From NCBI GenBank assembly GCA_047601145.1, contig JASGJW010000001.1, positions 682,001-746,000 on the forward strand: a stretch of DNA of 64,000 nucleotides, given 5' to 3'. The stretch's first letter is position 1; each line of letters starts with the position of its first letter. The notes under the pieces are model-generated. The model made no database searches. It had not been told where the DNA came from and was given only the letters and a program-made list of their open reading frames with translations. This DNA comes from UBA7672 sp047601145. Lineage in GTDB: Bacteria > Pseudomonadota > Alphaproteobacteria > Caulobacterales > Hyphomonadaceae. Positions 34,925 through 42,916 of the stretch are shown in pieces. The position numbers were made by a program, and so were the translations under genes.

Positions 34925-35512
34925 ATGACCATGGCGGACGCAACGCGGCGGCCCGACAGGAAGACGGTGCGCAATGCCCCCGGCAAGCGCGATGTCTTCC
35001 GGCTGAGCGCTTCTCCCTCCCACCTCTTGCGCCGGGCCGAACAGTTCGCAGCCGAAATCTTCACCCAGGCGGAGCTGCCCGGCGGCGTCACCCTGCGCCA
35101 GACTGTACTGCTGGCCGCCATTGCCGAAGCCGAGGGCGCAAGCCAGTCCGACCTCGTCGGTGCAACCGGCGTCGACCGCTCGACGCTGGCCGAGATGATG
35201 GCGCGGATGGAACGGAAAGGGCTGATCGCCCGTTCGACCGCCGAGGGCGATGGCCGGGCCAAGTCCGTCAGCCTGACCACGGAAGGCCGGCGCCGGCTCA
35301 ACGCCGCCCTGCCCGCAATCCGCGAAGTCGACAAGGCGCTTCTGGCGGCGCTGCCCAAGACCAAGCGCGCATCCTTCCTCGACACGCTGGCGAAGCTGGC
35401 CGAGGCGGTCGAGAAGCAGCACGCTCTTGTCGAGGAAATGAACCGCGCGGCGAAGAAGGATGCGAAGGCGATCCGCAAGCCAGCGAAGCGCGCGAAAAAA
35501 GCCCGACGCTAG
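34925..35512 (+). CDS. MarR-family regulator with a lysine-rich tail
   Basis: A 195-residue winged-helix protein: ASQSDLVGATGVDRSTLAEM is the recognition region and RSTAEGDGRAKSVSLT the wing. The last 25 residues (AAKKDAKAIRKPAKRAKK) are H1-like and could add non-specific DNA binding. It is convergent with ccmG, overlapping by 4 bp. Its target and ligand are unknown. Confidence 0.88.
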   Translation: MTMADATRRPDRKTVRNAPGKRDVFRLSASPSHLLRRAEQFAAEIFTQAELPGGVTLRQTVLLAAIAEAEGASQSDLVGATGVDRSTLAEMMARMERKGLIARSTAEGDGRAKSVSLTTEGRRRLNAALPAIREVDKALLAALPKTKRASFLDTLAKLAEAVEKQHALVEEMNRAAKKDAKAIRKPAKRAKKARR

Positions 35513-36057
35513 CCTGCAGTCTTGCCGACTTTCGCCTGTTCCGCCCTGTAGGCGGCGACGAAGTCCGTCACATCCGGCTCGGTGAAGTAGTTCCGCTTGG
35601 TCTTCACGATCTGGCCGTTGGCGTCGATCAGGAAGCTTTCCGGAACGCCCGAAATCCCGATGTCGATGCCAAGATCGCCAAGCGGATCGAGACCGATATG
35701 GGTGAAGGGATTGCCTTCCTGCGCAAGCAGTTCGCGCGCCGCATCCTGCCCGTTCGGATCCTTGTAGAGCATGCCGACAATCTCGACGCCCTGCTTCTGC
35801 ATCTCGACCAGAAGCGGGTGCTCCAGCTTGCACGGCCCGCACCAGGTCGCCCAGAAATTCACGATCACCGGCCTGCCCTTGAAATCGGACAGCTTCACTT
35901 CGCCGCCATCAAGGCTCGCGACCTTGAAGTCAGGCGCAGGCCGTGACGGAGACGTGAAGGATGCCGGCGCCGGGTGTCCGCCGGTGAGCTGCATGAAGCC
36001 AACGGCTACGAGACCCAGAAACGCAGCCAGCGGCAGGATGGCCCACCAGCGCTTCAC
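35509..36057 (-). CDS. ccmG: Thiol:disulfide interchange protein CcmG/DsbE
   Basis: Membrane-anchored periplasmic thioredoxin that keeps apocytochrome c or CcmH cysteines reduced. An N-terminal helix (WAILPLAAFLGLVAVGF) is followed by the thioredoxin fold with WATWCGPCKLEHP and the cis-Pro loop GVPESFLIDANG. GTG at 36055-36057 overlaps the ccmD stop (GTGA). It ends the ccmABCDG run. Confidence 0.96.
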   Translation of the reverse strand: MKRWWAILPLAAFLGLVAVGFMQLTGGHPAPASFTSPSRPAPDFKVASLDGGEVKLSDFKGRPVIVNFWATWCGPCKLEHPLLVEMQKQGVEIVGMLYKDPNGQDAARELLAQEGNPFTHIGLDPLGDLGIDIGISGVPESFLIDANGQIVKTKRNYFTEPDVTDFVAAYRAEQAKVGKTAG

Positions 36058-36203
36058 GGCGTCTTCTCCGTCTCCATGGCGTCGAGCTTCTTCTTGGCGT
36101 TCGACACGCGCACGATCGACCAGACGATGAGGCCAATCAGGACCACGCCGGCAACGCCGTAGCAGGTCAGCACGTAGGGCGTGTATCTGCCGTAATCGAG
36201 CAT
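36054..36203 (-). CDS. ccmD: Heme exporter protein D (CcmD)
   Basis: A 49-residue membrane protein starting MLDYGRYTPYVLTCYGVAGV, with one helix and a basic tail RVSNAKKKLDAME. Size, topology and place between ccmC and ccmG identify it as CcmD, which helps release holo-CcmE from CcmABC. The ATG is at 36201-36203; it overlaps the ccmG GTG by four bases and ccmC ends 4 nt before it. Confidence 0.93.
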   Translation of the reverse strand: MLDYGRYTPYVLTCYGVAGVVLIGLIVWSIVRVSNAKKKLDAMETEKTP

Positions 36204-36207
36204 GGGA

Positions 36208-36924
36208 TCAGCCTGCCGCCGCCTGTTTGCGCTGCGCCAGCATCTCGGCGCGCGTGTTCATGATCTCGGCCCGCATGTTGATCAGCGTAAGGCCGCCGAA
36301 CAGCGCGAGATAGCCGAGCGCCACGACATACATCGGATACTTGAACGCGTCCGCCGCCTTCATCTGCACCTGATGCAGTGTGGCGAACCATTCGACCGAG
36401 AAATGGATGATCGGCACGTTGATCGCACCCGCGAGGCACAGGATCGCGGCGGCGCGCGCGGCTTTCTGCGGCGTGTCCATCGCCTGCCAGATCGCGATGT
36501 AGCCGAGATAGATGAAGAACAGCACGAGCACGGAGACGAGACGCGCATCGCCCCACTCCCACCACGTGCCCCACGTCGGATAACCCCAGACCGAGCCGGT
36601 GATGAGGCCGAGCGCCGTGAGGCCCGCGCCGATAGGCGCGGCGGACTTGGCGGCGACATCCGCCAGCGCGTGACGCCAGACCAGCGAGATGAGGCTCGCG
36701 CCCGTCATGAAGGCGTAGACGAACAGCGACAGCCACATCGCCGGCACGTGGACGAACATGATGCGGGCCGCATCGCCCTGCACCGCATCCGGCGGCACGA
36801 CAAAGAGACCGAGATAGGCGCCCAGCAGGATCACCGAGGCGCCGAGGATGGTGAACCCCCACGCAAACCACTTCGACGCCGCCATGAAGCGGTGCGGGTT
36901 GGCGAAGAAGGACATCACGGCCAT
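36208..36924 (-). CDS. ccmC: Heme exporter protein C (CcmC)
   Basis: Inserts haem into the chaperone CcmE. A 238-residue protein with six helices and the tryptophan-rich signature GYPTWGTWWEWGDARLVSVL. Histidines in IMFVHVPAMW and INVPIIHFSVEWF are the usual haem ligands. The ATG at 36922-36924 has GGAG upstream; a further ATG lies three codons downstream. The open frame continues into the ccmB end but without CcmC-like sequence. Confidence 0.96.
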   Translation of the reverse strand: MAVMSFFANPHRFMAASKWFAWGFTILGASVILLGAYLGLFVVPPDAVQGDAARIMFVHVPAMWLSLFVYAFMTGASLISLVWRHALADVAAKSAAPIGAGLTALGLITGSVWGYPTWGTWWEWGDARLVSVLVLFFIYLGYIAIWQAMDTPQKAARAAAILCLAGAINVPIIHFSVEWFATLHQVQMKAADAFKYPMYVVALGYLALFGGLTLINMRAEIMNTRAEMLAQRKQAAAG

Positions 36925-37012
36925 GGGCTCGGGGCTCCAGAAGTCAGTCCAGTCTAGTCGTTCAGCGCCCCATGCCCGTTCACAAAATCCGGATCGGGCC
37001 GCGGCGAATTCT

Positions 37013-37678
37013 CTAGTCGATCGCGGTCCTGAGCGCCATCGCCGCCACAAATGGCGATGTTGCAATGCCGAACAAGGCCACGGCCCCCGCCAGCATGGTC
37101 GGCTGGGCCCATGCCCCGCCGCTGGCCGCGGCGTAAAGGGCGGCGGCCCCGAAGATCATGGTCGGCACATAAAGCGGAAGCGTCACCAGCGCGATCAAGA
37201 GGCCGCCGCGCCGCATGCCGGCGGCGAGCGCTGCGCCGATAGATCCGAAGAAGAAGAAGGCGGCTGATCCCAGCAGCGAGGCGCCGATCACGAATGGCGC
37301 TGCCTCGGGCGGACCCTGCAGCATGATCCAGAGGATGGGGGCAAGAATGGCGAGAGGAATGCCGGTGGCAATCCAGTGCGCCAGCGTCTTGGCGAGCGCG
37401 ATCCCTTCCATGCCGACGCCCGAACCGGCGTAAGCGTCCAGCGTGCCATCCTCGAGGTCGGCCTGGAACAGACGCTCCATCGGCAGGAGGCTCGCCAGCG
37501 CCAGCGCGATCCACATAACGCCGGGCCCCGCGACCTGCAGGTTTCCAGAGTCATTGCCGACGGCAAATGGCGTGAGGCTGCCCGCCGCGAAGAAGAAGCC
37601 GACGGGGAGCGCCGCCCCTCCCCCGCCAGACCAGGCAAGCTTCAGCTCGCGCGTGAAGACCGACATCGCCCCGCTCAT
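37013..37678 (-). CDS. ccmB: Heme exporter protein B (CcmB)
   Basis: Membrane subunit of the CcmABCD complex, which uses ATP to release haem-loaded CcmE. 221 residues with six helices; typical segments are RELKLAWSGGG at the N-terminus, MERLFQADLEDGTLDAY, and LPLYVPTMIFGAAAL. Its ATG overlaps the ccmA stop by four bases (ATGA). ccmC follows after 88 nt. Confidence 0.96.
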   Translation of the reverse strand: MSGAMSVFTRELKLAWSGGGGAALPVGFFFAAGSLTPFAVGNDSGNLQVAGPGVMWIALALASLLPMERLFQADLEDGTLDAYAGSGVGMEGIALAKTLAHWIATGIPLAILAPILWIMLQGPPEAAPFVIGASLLGSAAFFFFGSIGAALAAGMRRGGLLIALVTLPLYVPTMIFGAAALYAAASGGAWAQPTMLAGAVALFGIATSPFVAAMALRTAID

Positions 37679-38304
37679 GCCGGCGCTCCGGCTGGGAGCT
37701 TCGACAGGTCGAGCGTGCGCGAATCCGCAAAGCCATCGCCATGGATGGCGGCGATCACCATGCCGCCGCCGGCGCGATGTTCTGCGACAAGCTGACCGAC
37801 GAGTGTGCGGCCTTCGACGTCGAGCGCCGCCGTCGGCTCGTCCAGCAGCCAGACCGGCCGTGGTGCGATCAGGAGCCGCGTGAGGGCCAGACGGCGTTTC
37901 TGCCCGGCGGAAAGACCCCGGCCCGGCACGCTCGCGCGATTCGTCAGGCCGACGCGCGCCATCGCGGCTGTCGCGGTTGCGGCATCGCGGCCGAAATAGC
38001 GGGCCCAGAAGGCGGCCTGTTCGGCAGCTGTTTCGGCTGGTTTGACCGCATCGAGGTGCCCCAGATAGTGCCGGCCCGGCTCGTCGGTCCCGCCTGAGAA
38101 CTTCACCGCCCCCTCATGCTGGCGGGTCAACCCGGCGAGAATGCGAAGCAGGGTCGATTTGCCCGACCCGTTCGGCCCGCGCAGCTCGAGCACTTCCCCG
38201 CCGGAAAGGTGGAAATTCAGGCCTTCGAACAGGATACGAAGCCCCCGCGCAGCCGCGAGGTTTTCGACCTCAAGGACCAGTGATGAGGCGCCTGCGCCAA
38301 CCAA
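37675..38304 (-). CDS. ccmA: Heme exporter ATP-binding protein CcmA
   Basis: ABC ATPase of cytochrome c maturation. 209 residues with Walker A GPNGSGKSTLLR, signature LSAGQKRRLALTRL and Walker B WLLDEPTAALD, followed by an H-loop His in IAAIHGD. It starts with TTG at 38302-38304; an AGGGG lies about 10 nt upstream. It is divergent from acnA. ccmE, F, H and I are not in the window. Confidence 0.95.
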   Translation of the reverse strand: MVGAGASSLVLEVENLAAARGLRILFEGLNFHLSGGEVLELRGPNGSGKSTLLRILAGLTRQHEGAVKFSGGTDEPGRHYLGHLDAVKPAETAAEQAAFWARYFGRDAATATAAMARVGLTNRASVPGRGLSAGQKRRLALTRLLIAPRPVWLLDEPTAALDVEGRTLVGQLVAEHRAGGGMVIAAIHGDGFADSRTLDLSKLPAGAPA

Positions 38305-38340
38305 TATCTTTACCCCTTGGCGCTCAATTGCTTACCCAAA

Positions 38341-38361
38341 CGGCGTCCTGTAGGAACGCCG
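38341..38361. promoter_or_regulatory. Imperfect hairpin in the ccmA-acnA intergenic region
   Basis: CGGCG-TCCT and AGGA-A-CGCCG pair with one bulged base around a GT loop, about 66 nt upstream of the acnA start. It may be a leader hairpin or an operator. Confidence 0.35.
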
Positions 38362-38426
38362 CCATAGCGGGGGCCCGCTGGCTCTCCCGACCGATGATTG
38401 CCGCTGCACCGAAAGGCGCCCCACAC

Positions 38427-41105
38427 ATGCCGTCCCTCGACAGTTTCAAGTCCCGCAAGACCCTCAAGGTCGGCGCCAAGACATACGTCTATTACAGCCT
38501 TGAAGCTGCGGCGCAAAACGGCCTTGGCGACATTTCCCGCCTGCCGGTGTCCCTGAAGGTCCTGCTGGAGAACCTGCTCCGGTTCGAGGACGGCAAGACG
38601 GTGACCCAGGCCGACATCAAGGCCTTCGCCGAATGGCTCAAGGACAAGGGCAAGGCCGAAGTCGAGATCGCCTACCGCCCGGCCCGGGTGCTGATGCAGG
38701 ACTTCACGGGCGTTCCCGCCGTGGTCGACCTCGCCGCCATGCGCGACGCCGCCTCGAAGCTCGGCGCCAACCCCAAGGCCATCAACCCGCTGGTGCCTGT
38801 CGACCTCGTGATCGACCACTCGGTGATGGTCGACTATTTCGGCAAGGCCTCGTCCTTCGGCCAGAACGTGAAGCGCGAATACGAGCGCAACATGGAGCGC
38901 TACGAGTTCCTGAAATGGGGCCAGACGGCGTTCGACAATTTCCGCGTCGTCCCGCCCGGCACCGGCATCTGCCACCAGGTGAACCTCGAATACCTCGCCC
39001 AGACCGTCTGGACGAAGGAAGAGGACGGCGAAACGGTCGCCTTCCCCGACACCTGCGTCGGCACAGACAGCCACACCACCATGATCAACGGCCTCTCGGT
39101 TCTGGGCTGGGGCGTCGGCGGCATCGAGGCAGAAGCCGCCATGCTCGGCCAGCCGGTCTCCATGCTCATCCCGGAAGTCATTGGTTTCAAACTGACGGGC
39201 AAGCTGCCCGAGGGCGCGACCGCCACCGACCTCGTGCTCACCGTCACGCAGATGCTGCGCAAGAAGGGCGTCGTCGGCAAGTTCGTGGAATTCTACGGCC
39301 CCGGCATCGACAATCTCAGCCTGGAAGACCAGGCCACGATCGCCAACATGGCGCCCGAGTATGGCGCCACCTGCGGCTTCTTCCCGATCTCGAAAGAGAC
39401 GATCAACTTCCTGTCCTCCACCGGGCGCCTTGCCGAGCGCGTCGCGCTCGTCGAGGCCTATGCGAAAGCGCAGGGCTTCTGGCGCGCCGACATGAAGGAC
39501 CCGGTCTTCACCGACACGCTGGAGCTCGAACTCTCCAAGGTCGAACCCTCGATCGCCGGCCCGAAACGCCCGCAGGACCGCATCGTCCTGCGCGATGCAG
39601 CCGACAACTTCGCCACGGCGCTCGACAAGGAATTCAACCGTCTCGAAAAGGCGCACGTCCGCGCCAAGGTCGAGGGCGAGCAGTATTCGATCGGCCATGG
39701 CGACGTCGTCATCGCGGCCATCACGAGCTGCACCAACACGTCCAACCCCAGCGTCCTCATCGCCGCCGGCCTGCTGGCGCGCAACGCCCGCGCCCGCAAG
39801 ATCACCACCAAGCCGTGGGTGAAAACCTCGCTGGCGCCGGGCAGCCAGGTCGTGACCGACTACCTCAACAAGGCCGGCCTGACCGACGATCTCGATGCGC
39901 TCGGCTTCAACCTGGTCGGCTATGGCTGCACGACCTGCATCGGCAACTCCGGGCCCCTGCCCGAGCCGGTCTCGGCCGCCATCGCGCAGGGCGATCTCGT
40001 CGCCACGTCGGTGCTGTCGGGCAACCGCAACTTCGAAGGCCGCGTGAACCCGGACGTGCGTGCGAACTATCTCGCCTCCCCGCCGCTGGTCGTCGCCTAC
40101 GCGCTCGCAGGCTCGATGAATGTCGACATCACCAACGATCCGATCGGCTATGACGACGAGAACGAGCCGGTCTATCTCTCCGAGATCTGGCCGACCACGC
40201 AGGAAGTCTCCGAGACGGTGCGCTCGGTCGTGACGGCCGAGATGTTCGCCTCGCGCTATTCCGACGTCTTCAAGGGCGACGAGCAGTGGCAGAAGATCAA
40301 GGTCGAGGGCGGCGCCACCTATGGCTGGCCCATGGCGTCGACCTACGTCCAGAACCCGCCCTATTTCGAGGGCATGACGATGACGCCCGAGCCCGTTACG
40401 GACATCAACAATGCGAAGATCCTCGCCCTGTTTGGCGACTCGATCACGACCGATCACATTTCGCCGGCAGGCGACATCTCGGTCAAAGGCCCGGCCGGCA
40501 AGTACCTGCGCGAACACCAGGTTCCGGTGACGGAGTTCAACTCCTACGGCGCGCGCCGCGGCAACCATGAAGTCATGATGCGCGGCACGTTCGCCAACAT
40601 CCGCATCAAGAACCACATGGTTCCTGGCGTTGAAGGCGGCGTCACGCTGAAGAACGGCAAGCAGGAAGCGATCTACGACGCCGCGATGGAATACATCGCC
40701 GAGAAGACGCCGCTCGTGGTGTTCGCCGGCAAGGAATACGGCACCGGCTCCTCGCGCGACTGGGCGGCAAAAGGCACGCGTCTCCTTGGCGTGCGTGCGG
40801 TTATTGCCGAGAGCTTCGAGCGCATCCACCGCTCCAACCTGATCGGGATGGGCGTGCTCCCGCTGCAGTTCGCAGAAGGCACCACCTGGAAAACCTTGAA
40901 CCTTACGGGCGCGGAAACCGTCACCATCGACGGTATAGCCGGCCTGCTTCCGCGTCAGGTTGTCTCGGTGAAGGTCGCCTACCCCGACGGCGCCTCACGG
41001 ACTTTCGACGCAAAAGTGCGCATCGATACGGAGAACGAGCTGGATTACTACCGGAACGGCGGCATTCTTCATTACGTTCTGAGAGAGTTGGCCCGAGCTT
41101 CGTGA
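38427..41105 (+). CDS. acnA: Aconitate hydratase A
   Basis: [4Fe-4S] enzyme converting citrate to isocitrate in the TCA cycle. 892 residues from the ATG at 38427, which is preceded by GAAAGG; the open frame runs on upstream but is not aconitase-like. Substrate and cluster segments are DTCVGTDSHTTMINGLSVLG, ITSCTNTSNPSV and GYGCTTCIGNSGPL, giving the three cluster cysteines. The C-terminal swivel domain has GSSRDWAAKGT. A DUF1223 gene follows after 58 nt, a pairing often seen in this class. Confidence 0.98.
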   Translation: MPSLDSFKSRKTLKVGAKTYVYYSLEAAAQNGLGDISRLPVSLKVLLENLLRFEDGKTVTQADIKAFAEWLKDKGKAEVEIAYRPARVLMQDFTGVPAVVDLAAMRDAASKLGANPKAINPLVPVDLVIDHSVMVDYFGKASSFGQNVKREYERNMERYEFLKWGQTAFDNFRVVPPGTGICHQVNLEYLAQTVWTKEEDGETVAFPDTCVGTDSHTTMINGLSVLGWGVGGIEAEAAMLGQPVSMLIPEVIGFKLTGKLPEGATATDLVLTVTQMLRKKGVVGKFVEFYGPGIDNLSLEDQATIANMAPEYGATCGFFPISKETINFLSSTGRLAERVALVEAYAKAQGFWRADMKDPVFTDTLELELSKVEPSIAGPKRPQDRIVLRDAADNFATALDKEFNRLEKAHVRAKVEGEQYSIGHGDVVIAAITSCTNTSNPSVLIAAGLLARNARARKITTKPWVKTSLAPGSQVVTDYLNKAGLTDDLDALGFNLVGYGCTTCIGNSGPLPEPVSAAIAQGDLVATSVLSGNRNFEGRVNPDVRANYLASPPLVVAYALAGSMNVDITNDPIGYDDENEPVYLSEIWPTTQEVSETVRSVVTAEMFASRYSDVFKGDEQWQKIKVEGGATYGWPMASTYVQNPPYFEGMTMTPEPVTDINNAKILALFGDSITTDHISPAGDISVKGPAGKYLREHQVPVTEFNSYGARRGNHEVMMRGTFANIRIKNHMVPGVEGGVTLKNGKQEAIYDAAMEYIAEKTPLVVFAGKEYGTGSSRDWAAKGTRLLGVRAVIAESFERIHRSNLIGMGVLPLQFAEGTTWKTLNLTGAETVTIDGIAGLLPRQVVSVKVAYPDGASRTFDAKVRIDTENELDYYRNGGILHYVLRELARAS

Positions 41106-41163
41106 GAAGGGGTCACGCCCTCTTGATTCGTAGTTTTGTGCACCTGCGAGATATCCGGTCGGT

Positions 41164-41886
41164 ATGAACCGAATTGCTGCACGGATCGTGTGCGCCATTG
41201 CGGCGCTACTCCTTGCCCCTGCTGCGCTGGCGCAGAAGGGCGGCATGAACGTGCCCGAGCATGCCGTGCGTCCCGTGGTCATGGAACTCTTCTCCAGCCA
41301 GGGCTGCGGCAACTGCCCGGCCGCGAACGCCAACCTGCAGAAGCTGGCCGAGCGCTCGGACATCATCGCCCTCACCTATCCGGTGGGCATCTGGGACTAT
41401 CTTGGTTGGGACGACACCTTCGCGAAGCCTGAGTTCACCGAGCGCCAGAAGCGCTACAACCGCGTGCTCGGCTATCGTGGACCCTACACGCCCCAGGTCG
41501 TCTATTCCGGCCGCCTGCACGGGCCCGGCACCAGCATCAAGCAGATCGAAGAGAAGTTCGCCGTCCGCGACATCAGCCCGTACCCGGCATCGATCGCCTT
41601 CGACAAGGACACGATCACCGTCTCGGGTGCGATGCCCGAGAAGATGGACAAGGCCGGCGTCATGCTCGTGAAGTTCCGGCCCGGCCAGACGAAAGTCACG
41701 CCCGGCGCCGGCGCCAACAAGGGCAAGCCGATGACCTACTGGAACCTCGTCACGGGGTTCGAGCAGATCGGCGAGTGGAAAGGCGGCTCGCAGAAATACG
41801 CCGCCAAGTGCGGTGATGGCTGCGTCGTGCTGATCCAGAAGGACGGCATGGAAGGCGCGATCATCGGCGCCGCCCAGAAGAAATAG
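41164..41886 (+). CDS. Secreted DUF1223 protein (thioredoxin-like)
   Basis: A 240-residue protein with a signal peptide ending AALAQ. The start of the mature domain, VVMELFSSQGCGNCPAANAN, has a thioredoxin-like CxxC motif, and GIWDYLGWDDTFA follows, both typical of DUF1223. A second Cys pair lies in KCGDGCVV. A periplasmic redox role is plausible but unproven. It sits directly after acnA on the same strand. Confidence 0.9.
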   Translation: MNRIAARIVCAIAALLLAPAALAQKGGMNVPEHAVRPVVMELFSSQGCGNCPAANANLQKLAERSDIIALTYPVGIWDYLGWDDTFAKPEFTERQKRYNRVLGYRGPYTPQVVYSGRLHGPGTSIKQIEEKFAVRDISPYPASIAFDKDTITVSGAMPEKMDKAGVMLVKFRPGQTKVTPGAGANKGKPMTYWNLVTGFEQIGEWKGGSQKYAAKCGDGCVVLIQKDGMEGAIIGAAQKK

Positions 41887-41899
41887 CCAGACGTAGCCG

Positions 41900-42916
41900 T
41901 CAGTCGACCAGCTCCGATAGCGGCGTCGAGAACCCACCCCAATCCAGTTCCGTAAGCGCGAACGCCCAGGGCCCGGCCTTGGCGTTGATCGCCGCAGCCT
42001 GATTGACCGCTTCGAACGGGGCGCCCTCGCCTGTCGCCGCGCTGATCGTGACCCAGCCACGATCATCGTGCTTCCAGCTTCGCACCACGATGACCACGCC
42101 GGATTTCGTCCGGACCATGTAATCGGCGAGGGGACGGCCAGCTGCAACCTGCTGCACTGGCGCGACGTCAGTCGGCGAGAAGCGGGTCAGGGCTTCGGCG
42201 GCAATGCCTGGCGCGAGCGGGGCTGCGACATGCCGGGAATTGTAGGGCGGGGCGAGCCCATAGCTTCCCTCAGCGTTGGCAATCAGCCGGTAGGACGGCC
42301 CCAGAGCCGGCCGCACATCGACAGCGGCGATGTCGCCGGCCTTCAGCGGCGCCACATCGAGATCGAGCCAGCGCACGGCCCGCTGCAACGGCGGCAGCAC
42401 GCCGCGATCGACGACCCAGGCCTGCAGGTCATCCGGCTTGCGGATGTAGGAGCGGCCCTCGCGATGACCGACGAGCAGCTTCGCGAAACTCACGCCACTG
42501 CCATCGCCGACTTCCAGCAGCGCGCCAGTTCCGCCCTTCGCCGGATCGCCAAGGCCGATATGATCGAACTTCTTCTCGTCGCGCGTCATCGCACGCGCAT
42601 AGGTCATGTTGGACAGCGCCTGCGTCAGTTCCTGGATACGTGCGGGGCTGACGGGATAATTGCCCTTCTCGGGCATCACCCAACCATCCGGGTTCTTCAC
42701 GAGGTGATAGCTCTCCTCATCCGTCGTCACCATGACGAGCGAGATGAGACCGGCCTTCGCATCGAAAGCCGGCAGCACGAGCTGGCCGACTTCGGTGCGC
42801 GGCAAGTCCTGCGCCGGCGGCATGAAGGACCCCGCGCCCAGCAGCGCCGAAACGGCGGCTGCTGCGCCCAGAATGATCAGCGTGCGGCGGCGGAGGATCG
42901 AGGCGGCTTCGCTCAT
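41900..42916 (-). CDS. DUF4340 membrane-anchored protein of the Gld-type transport operon
   Basis: A 338-residue protein with one N-terminal helix (RTLIILGAAAAVSALLGAG) and a large extracytoplasmic part built of two DUF4340-like units, with LVKNPDGWVMPEKGNYPVS as a recognisable stretch. Its ATG overlaps the stop of the GldG-like gene by four bases, so it belongs to the same operon. Its role is unknown; DUF4340 genes usually accompany GldG-type transporters. Confidence 0.85.
   Translation of the reverse strand: MSEAASILRRRTLIILGAAAAVSALLGAGSFMPPAQDLPRTEVGQLVLPAFDAKAGLISLVMVTTDEESYHLVKNPDGWVMPEKGNYPVSPARIQELTQALSNMTYARAMTRDEKKFDHIGLGDPAKGGTGALLEVGDGSGVSFAKLLVGHREGRSYIRKPDDLQAWVVDRGVLPPLQRAVRWLDLDVAPLKAGDIAAVDVRPALGPSYRLIANAEGSYGLAPPYNSRHVAAPLAPGIAAEALTRFSPTDVAPVQQVAAGRPLADYMVRTKSGVVIVVRSWKHDDRGWVTISAATGEGAPFEAVNQAAAINAKAGPWAFALTELDWGGFSTPLSELVD

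Noticed and set aside
38310..40829. An 839-codon open frame antisense to aconitase
   Set aside because: It mirrors the acnA codons, is rich in Arg, Gly and Val without domain motifs, and acnA on the other strand is certain. Several similar antisense frames over gyrB, ftsY, the HerA gene and gdh were left out for the same reason.
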